Shown one piece after another: positions 60,620-64,000 of a stretch of 64,000 bases of DNA (its first letter is position 1; each line of letters opens with the position of its first letter). The position numbers and the translations under genes were made by a program. The stretch lies in assembly GCA_964601155.1 (NCBI GenBank), contig CAZRMO010000002.1, positions 26,094-90,093 on the forward strand. Reading direction: 5' to 3'. Under the pieces are notes generated by a model, which had not been told where the DNA came from, searched no databases, and saw only the letters and a list, made by a program, of their open reading frames with translations. The DNA comes from 2-12-FULL-64-23 sp964601155. GTDB lineage: Bacteria > Pseudomonadota > Gammaproteobacteria > Burkholderiales > SG8-39.

Positions 60620-61366
60620 ATGCGACTGGACGGCAAGACGGCTGTGGTTACCGGAGCGGCATCGGGTATCGGGCGGGCGACCGCGGAAACACTGGCTCAG
60701 GCGGGGGCGCACGTGCTGCTCGGCGACATTGCCGAGCAGTCGGGCGAGGACGCCGCCGCGGCGATCCGCGCCAAGGGCCTGGGAGCGGATTTTTTCCGCC
60801 TGGATGTAACCGATCTCGAATCGATCGAGGCGTTCAAACGCGCCGCCTACGCGAAGCGCGGGCACGTGGACATAATCGTGAACGTAGCCGGCTGGGGCAA
60901 GATAGAACCGTTCGTCAAGAACACGCCCGACTTCTGGCGCAAGGTCATCGATCTCAACCTGTTCGGGCCGATCGCGGTAACGCGCGCGTTCCTCGACGAC
61001 ATGATAGAGCGCAAGACAGGCAAGGTCGTCACTGTTTCCAGCGATGCGGGCCGCGTCGGCAGCCTGGGAGAGTCGGTTTATTCCGGTGCGAAAGGCGGCG
61101 CGATCGCGTTCACCAAATCGCTGGCGCGGGAAATGGCGCGCTTCAACATTAACGTGAACTGCGTCTGCCCCGGTCCGACGGACACGCCGCTGCTCGCGGT
61201 GGTGCCGGAGAAGCACCGGGAGGCGTTTGTGCGCGTTACCCCGATGGGGCGCCTGGCCAAGCCTTCCGAGATCGCCGATGCCGTGCTGTTCTTCGCCAGC
61301 GGCCGCGCGGACTTCGTCACCGGTCAGACCTTGAGCGTGAGCGGCGGCCTGACCCTCGCCGGTTGA
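60620..61366 (+). CDS. SDR-family dehydrogenase, BadH-like
   Basis: Short-chain dehydrogenase of 248 residues with the cofactor motif TGAASGIG (residues 11-18) and active-site Y154/K158 in VYSGAKGG. VNVAGWGKIEPF, VTVSSDAGRVGSLGESVYSGAKGG, VNCVCPGPTDTPLLA and FVTGQTLSVSGGLT follow BadH, the 2-hydroxycyclohexanecarboxyl-CoA dehydrogenase of Rhodopseudomonas. It probably oxidises a hydroxyacyl-CoA. The ATG is preceded by GGAGCG. It is the first gene of the plus-strand set. Confidence 0.87.
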   Translation: MRLDGKTAVVTGAASGIGRATAETLAQAGAHVLLGDIAEQSGEDAAAAIRAKGLGADFFRLDVTDLESIEAFKRAAYAKRGHVDIIVNVAGWGKIEPFVKNTPDFWRKVIDLNLFGPIAVTRAFLDDMIERKTGKVVTVSSDAGRVGSLGESVYSGAKGGAIAFTKSLAREMARFNINVNCVCPGPTDTPLLAVVPEKHREAFVRVTPMGRLAKPSEIADAVLFFASGRADFVTGQTLSVSGGLTLAG

Positions 61367-61411
61367 TTCCGCGAATTTTCATTACCCACTATCAGCAACC
61401 TGGAGAATCGC

Positions 61412-62230
61412 ATGTACAAACTCAAAGCCGCCGAGTGGCGTCCGCAGCATTTCAAATGGGAAGTCAAGGATCGCGTCGGCACCGTCACGCTGAATCGTCC
61501 CGAACGCAAGAACCCGCTGACGCTGGAGAGCTACGCCGAACTGCGCGACACGTTCCACAAGCTGCAGTACGCCGAGGACGTGCGCGCCGTGGTATTCACC
61601 GGTGAGGGCGGCAATTTCTGCTCCGGCGGTGACGTGCACGAAATCATCGGCCCGCTGACCAAGATGGACATGACCGGACTGATCAACTTTACCCGCATGA
61701 CCGGAAACCTGGTGAAGGAAATGCGCACCTGCCCGCAGCCGATCATCTCGGCGGTCGACGGAATATGCGCCGGAGCGGGGGCGATCATTTCAATGGCGAG
61801 CGACCTGCGCTACGGCACCCCGGAATGCAAGACCGCGTTCTTGTTCGTGCGCGTCGGCCTGGCTGGCTGCGACATGGGCGCTTGCGCGATACTGCCGCGC
61901 ATCATCGGGCAGGGCCGGGCGTCGGAGTTGTTTTACACCGGGCGCGCGATGTCGGCCCAGGAAGGGCAGGCATGGGGCTACTACAATGAAATCGTACCCA
62001 AGGACAAGCTGGTCGAGCGTGCGCATGCAATGGCGCAGGAAATCGCCGACGGCCCGTATTTCGCCCATTCGATGACCAAGAAGTGCCTGCACCAGGAATG
62101 GAACCAGACCATCGAGCAGGCGCTGGAGACGGAGGCGGAGGCACAGGCGATCTGCATGCAGACCAAAGACTTCACGCGCGCCTACAACGCGTTCGTGGCC
62201 AAGCAAAAACCGGCCTTCGAGGGTAATTGA
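61412..62230 (+). CDS. enoyl-CoA hydratase/isomerase family protein
   Basis: A 272-residue crotonase-fold protein. The oxyanion-hole segments are FTGEGGNFCSGGDVHEI and VDGICAGAGAIISMASDLRYG. In the active-site helix, FLFVRVGLAGCDMGACAILPRIIG, the first of the two usual catalytic glutamates is replaced when aligned by eye with rat enoyl-CoA hydratase, while the second (in ASELFYTG) is kept. It may therefore catalyse hydrolysis, hydration with altered chemistry or a C-C cleavage. It follows the SDR gene by 45 bases, with a GGAG site before ATG 61412. Confidence 0.85.
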   Translation: MYKLKAAEWRPQHFKWEVKDRVGTVTLNRPERKNPLTLESYAELRDTFHKLQYAEDVRAVVFTGEGGNFCSGGDVHEIIGPLTKMDMTGLINFTRMTGNLVKEMRTCPQPIISAVDGICAGAGAIISMASDLRYGTPECKTAFLFVRVGLAGCDMGACAILPRIIGQGRASELFYTGRAMSAQEGQAWGYYNEIVPKDKLVERAHAMAQEIADGPYFAHSMTKKCLHQEWNQTIEQALETEAEAQAICMQTKDFTRAYNAFVAKQKPAFEGN

Positions 62231-62315
62231 GGCGCCGCCGCCCGGCTGCTGCAGCGCCCACCGATTCTAAGGGGCGCTGCGGGGACGCGGCCCACCGATC
62301 TGCAGCGGGTGTAAG

Positions 62316-63044
62316 ATGAAATCGCCGGGACATGTGGCAAGTCTGGTCACCGACACCAAACTGGTGGAAGAGCGCCGGGGACAAATTCTGCGCGCGGCGG
62401 TGAAGCTTTTTTCGGACAAGGGTTACTACACTACTACCATCTCACAGATCGCCCGCGAAGCGGGCGTGAGCACCGGCCTGATCTACCAATATTTCGGCGA
62501 CAAGGACGACGTCCTGCTGCTTTCGCTCAAGCTGGTGCTGGAGACTTATGAAAAGGAAATTCCGCCTCGCCTCGAGGGCATCAAGCACCCGGTCGAGCGG
62601 CTGTGCATGGCATTGTGGGCGTACTGCACCATAGTGGACGGCTTGCGCGAGGCGACCATCCTCGCCTACCGCTCGACCAAATCGCTGCGCGCAGACCGCA
62701 GGGCCTTGATCAAGCAGGATGAGATCCGGACCAACCGGCTGCTGCAGGACTGCTTGCGCGCCTGCATCGCCGGAGGCTACATGCGCCAAGTGAACGAGTA
62801 TCTTCTGGTCTATCAGTATGTGCATTTCTGTCATGCCTGGGCGCTGAAACATTGGGCTTGGCGCGCCCGGTTCAGCCTGGGCAAATACGTATCCGAAGGC
62901 ATAGGGCTTCTGGTCGAGCCTTTTCTAACGTCCAAGGGACACAAGGCGCTCGCAACGATGCGGCGGCGCACCGCCGATTTCACGCGCGAGGCGAAACCGA
63001 CGCCGCGCTCAGGACGCGGACCCAGGCACCTGAGCGCGCGCTGA
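62316..63044 (+). CDS. TetR/AcrR-family transcriptional regulator
   Basis: A 242-residue repressor-type protein. The N-terminal helix-turn-helix (about 25-70) reads ILRAAVKLFSDKGYYTTTISQIAREAGVSTGLIYQYFGDKDDVLLLSL. The ligand domain (about 80-205) is divergent. The last 30 residues form a basic, low-complexity tail (ATMRRRTADFTREAKPTPRSGRG). It closes the SDR-hydratase operon and is the obvious candidate to bind the palindrome at 60443-60460. FadR-like regulators of this family sense long-chain or aromatic acyl-CoA. Confidence 0.88.
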   Translation: MKSPGHVASLVTDTKLVEERRGQILRAAVKLFSDKGYYTTTISQIAREAGVSTGLIYQYFGDKDDVLLLSLKLVLETYEKEIPPRLEGIKHPVERLCMALWAYCTIVDGLREATILAYRSTKSLRADRRALIKQDEIRTNRLLQDCLRACIAGGYMRQVNEYLLVYQYVHFCHAWALKHWAWRARFSLGKYVSEGIGLLVEPFLTSKGHKALATMRRRTADFTREAKPTPRSGRGPRHLSAR

Positions 63045-63060
63045 CACGCCGGCGCCTAAA

Positions 63061-63088
63061 AAAACGGGCACCCGAAGGTGCCCGTTTT
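63061..63088. terminator. bidirectional intrinsic terminator
   Basis: AAAACGGGCACC and GGTGCCCGTTTT form a perfect 12-base-pair stem with a CGAA tetraloop. A runs on one side and T runs on the other serve both the TetR operon (plus) and amtB (minus). Confidence 0.9.
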
Positions 63089-63159
63089 GCTACCAGCCCT
63101 TGCGGACTCGGTACGCGTTCTGCGCAAGCGCCCAAGCTTGCGCCGGCGGCGCGGCTAGA

Positions 63160-64000
63160 TCATTCGACTTTTTCGCCGTGCAGGGCGAGGTCGAGACCTT
63201 CACGCTCTTCATCCGCGGTGACGCGCAGGCCGATGGTCATGTCGAGCACCTTGAGAATGATGAAGCTCATGATGCCGCTGTAGAGCAGAGTAGTCATCAC
63301 ACCGTAGAACTGGGTGAGCAGGCTGCCGTCGGCGCCACTGATCTCCTTGACGTTGAGCACACCGGTAAGCAGCGCACCGACAATGCCGCCGACGCAGTGC
63401 ACACCGAAGGCGTCCAGAGAGTCGTCATAGCCGAAGGCCTTCTTAACCGACGTCGAGGCGAAGAAGCAGATTACGCCGGCGGCGATACCGATGATCAGGG
63501 CACCGCTCGGTCCGACGAAGCCCGAAGCCGGCGTAATCGCGACCAGTCCGGCAACGGCGCCAGAAGCGATACCCAGGACCGAGGGCTTGCCCTTGGTCAT
63601 CCACTCGGTGAACATCCATGTCAACGCTGCCGCCGCCGTAGCAAACTGGGTCACGAGCATGGCCATGCCGTCGCGGCCATCGGCGGCCAATCCGGAACCA
63701 GCGTTGAAACCGAACCAGCCCACCCACAGCAAGGACGCTCCGATCACGGTCAGCACCACGTTGTGCGGCGCCATCGCCTCTTTGCCGTAGCCCAGGCGCT
63801 TGCCCAGCATCAGGGCACACACCAGCGCCGCGATACCGGCGTTGATATGCACGACCGTGCCGCCGGCGAAGTCGAGGATGCCCATCTTGGCGAACGTACC
63901 GGTCGGTTCCCACATCATGTGCGCGATCGGCGAATACACGATCAGCGACCACAGGCCCATGAACCACATCATCGCCGAGAACTTCATGCGGTCGGCGAAG
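63160..64000 (-). CDS. amtB: ammonium transporter AmtB, 5' end outside window
   Basis: C-terminal two thirds of an Amt/Mep ammonium channel (280 complete codons visible, open to the right edge). Recognisable segments are RMKFSAMMWFMGLWS, LDFAGGTVVHINAGIAAL with a pore histidine, NVVLTVIGASLLWVGWFGFNAGSGL, and DDSLDAFGVHCVGGIVGAL with the second pore histidine. The C-terminal tail (TADEEREGLDLALHGEKVE) is the cytoplasmic part that binds the PII protein GlnK. A glnK gene is expected just upstream, outside the window. Confidence 0.96.
   Translation of the reverse strand, partial: FADRMKFSAMMWFMGLWSLIVYSPIAHMMWEPTGTFAKMGILDFAGGTVVHINAGIAALVCALMLGKRLGYGKEAMAPHNVVLTVIGASLLWVGWFGFNAGSGLAADGRDGMAMLVTQFATAAAALTWMFTEWMTKGKPSVLGIASGAVAGLVAITPASGFVGPSGALIIGIAAGVICFFASTSVKKAFGYDDSLDAFGVHCVGGIVGALLTGVLNVKEISGADGSLLTQFYGVMTTLLYSGIMSFIILKVLDMTIGLRVTADEEREGLDLALHGEKVE

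Noticed and set aside
1..64000. tRNA, rRNA, CRISPR arrays, toxin-antitoxin pairs or phage defence islands
   Set aside because: No cloverleaf-like sequence, spaced direct repeats or defence-type domains were noticed. A tool search could still find a short RNA gene.

Overview
This window reads as chromosomal DNA of a GC-rich betaproteobacterium. Pointers are the order dacA-(dat)-DUF493-lipB-lipA, polA with thrB and DUF2782 nearby, a giant DUF3683-type flavoprotein/Fe-S oxidoreductase, ubiE-ubiJ-ubiB, dprA-smg-topB, def-fmt-htpX-rsmB, and DUF4390-ntrY-ntrX-trkA-trkH. The order Rhodocyclales or a relative is my guess from gene order and the aromatic-acid style genes; it was not tested by any search. 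No rRNA, tRNA, CRISPR array, prophage or intact insertion sequence was seen.

Layout. 1-4653: cell-wall carboxypeptidase (cut by the left edge), D-amino acid transaminase and lipoate synthesis. 4697-8844: a degenerate SGNH-fold protein behind polA, then a LOG-family nucleosidase. 8899-17140: thrB, a membrane protein, the 1307-residue oxidoreductase, a HIT protein and an uncharacterised 538-residue protein. 17277-19434: phoR and phoB with a clear Pho box. 19529-22689: ubiquinone genes. 22864-27922: macrodomain, VanZ-like, ferredoxin, hydrolase, threonine dehydratase, isochorismatase-like enzyme and an internally duplicated membrane protein. 28065-35473: RNA methyltransferase, topB, smg, dprA and a LysM protein, with several repeat elements between them. 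35581-39398: def, fmt, htpX, rsmB. 39487-46385: DUF4390, NtrY/NtrX-like two-component system and the Trk potassium system. 46386-51101: lipoprotein, RidA protein and metH with a probable attenuator in its leader. 51425-56287: rhodanese, MFS transporter and a complete TRAP transporter. 56396-63044: two divergent gene sets around a 640-base control region. The minus set holds an HpaD/LigB-like dioxygenase, a carboxymuconolactone-decarboxylase-like protein, a benzoate-CoA-ligase-like enzyme and a fumarylpyruvate-hydrolase-like protein. The plus set holds a BadH-like dehydrogenase, an enoyl-CoA hydratase homologue and a TetR regulator. The window ends inside amtB.

Most of the window is housekeeping. 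The accessory part is 53330-63044, which looks like uptake and CoA-dependent breakdown of an aromatic or alicyclic acid. The control region carries a perfect palindrome, TGAATGAATATTCATTCA, matching the operator known for FadR-type TetR regulators, and a TetR gene closes the plus operon.

Other things worth attention are non-coding or decayed elements: a 194-base element with terminal inverted repeats that supplies the stop codons of two converging genes, a dispersed repeat pair whose palindromes differ by a compensatory change, and a 29-codon copy of the start of topB just upstream of topB. Two proteins have lost key catalytic residues (an SGNH hydrolase homologue and the NtrX-like regulator). 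All assignments come from reading motifs and gene order by eye.
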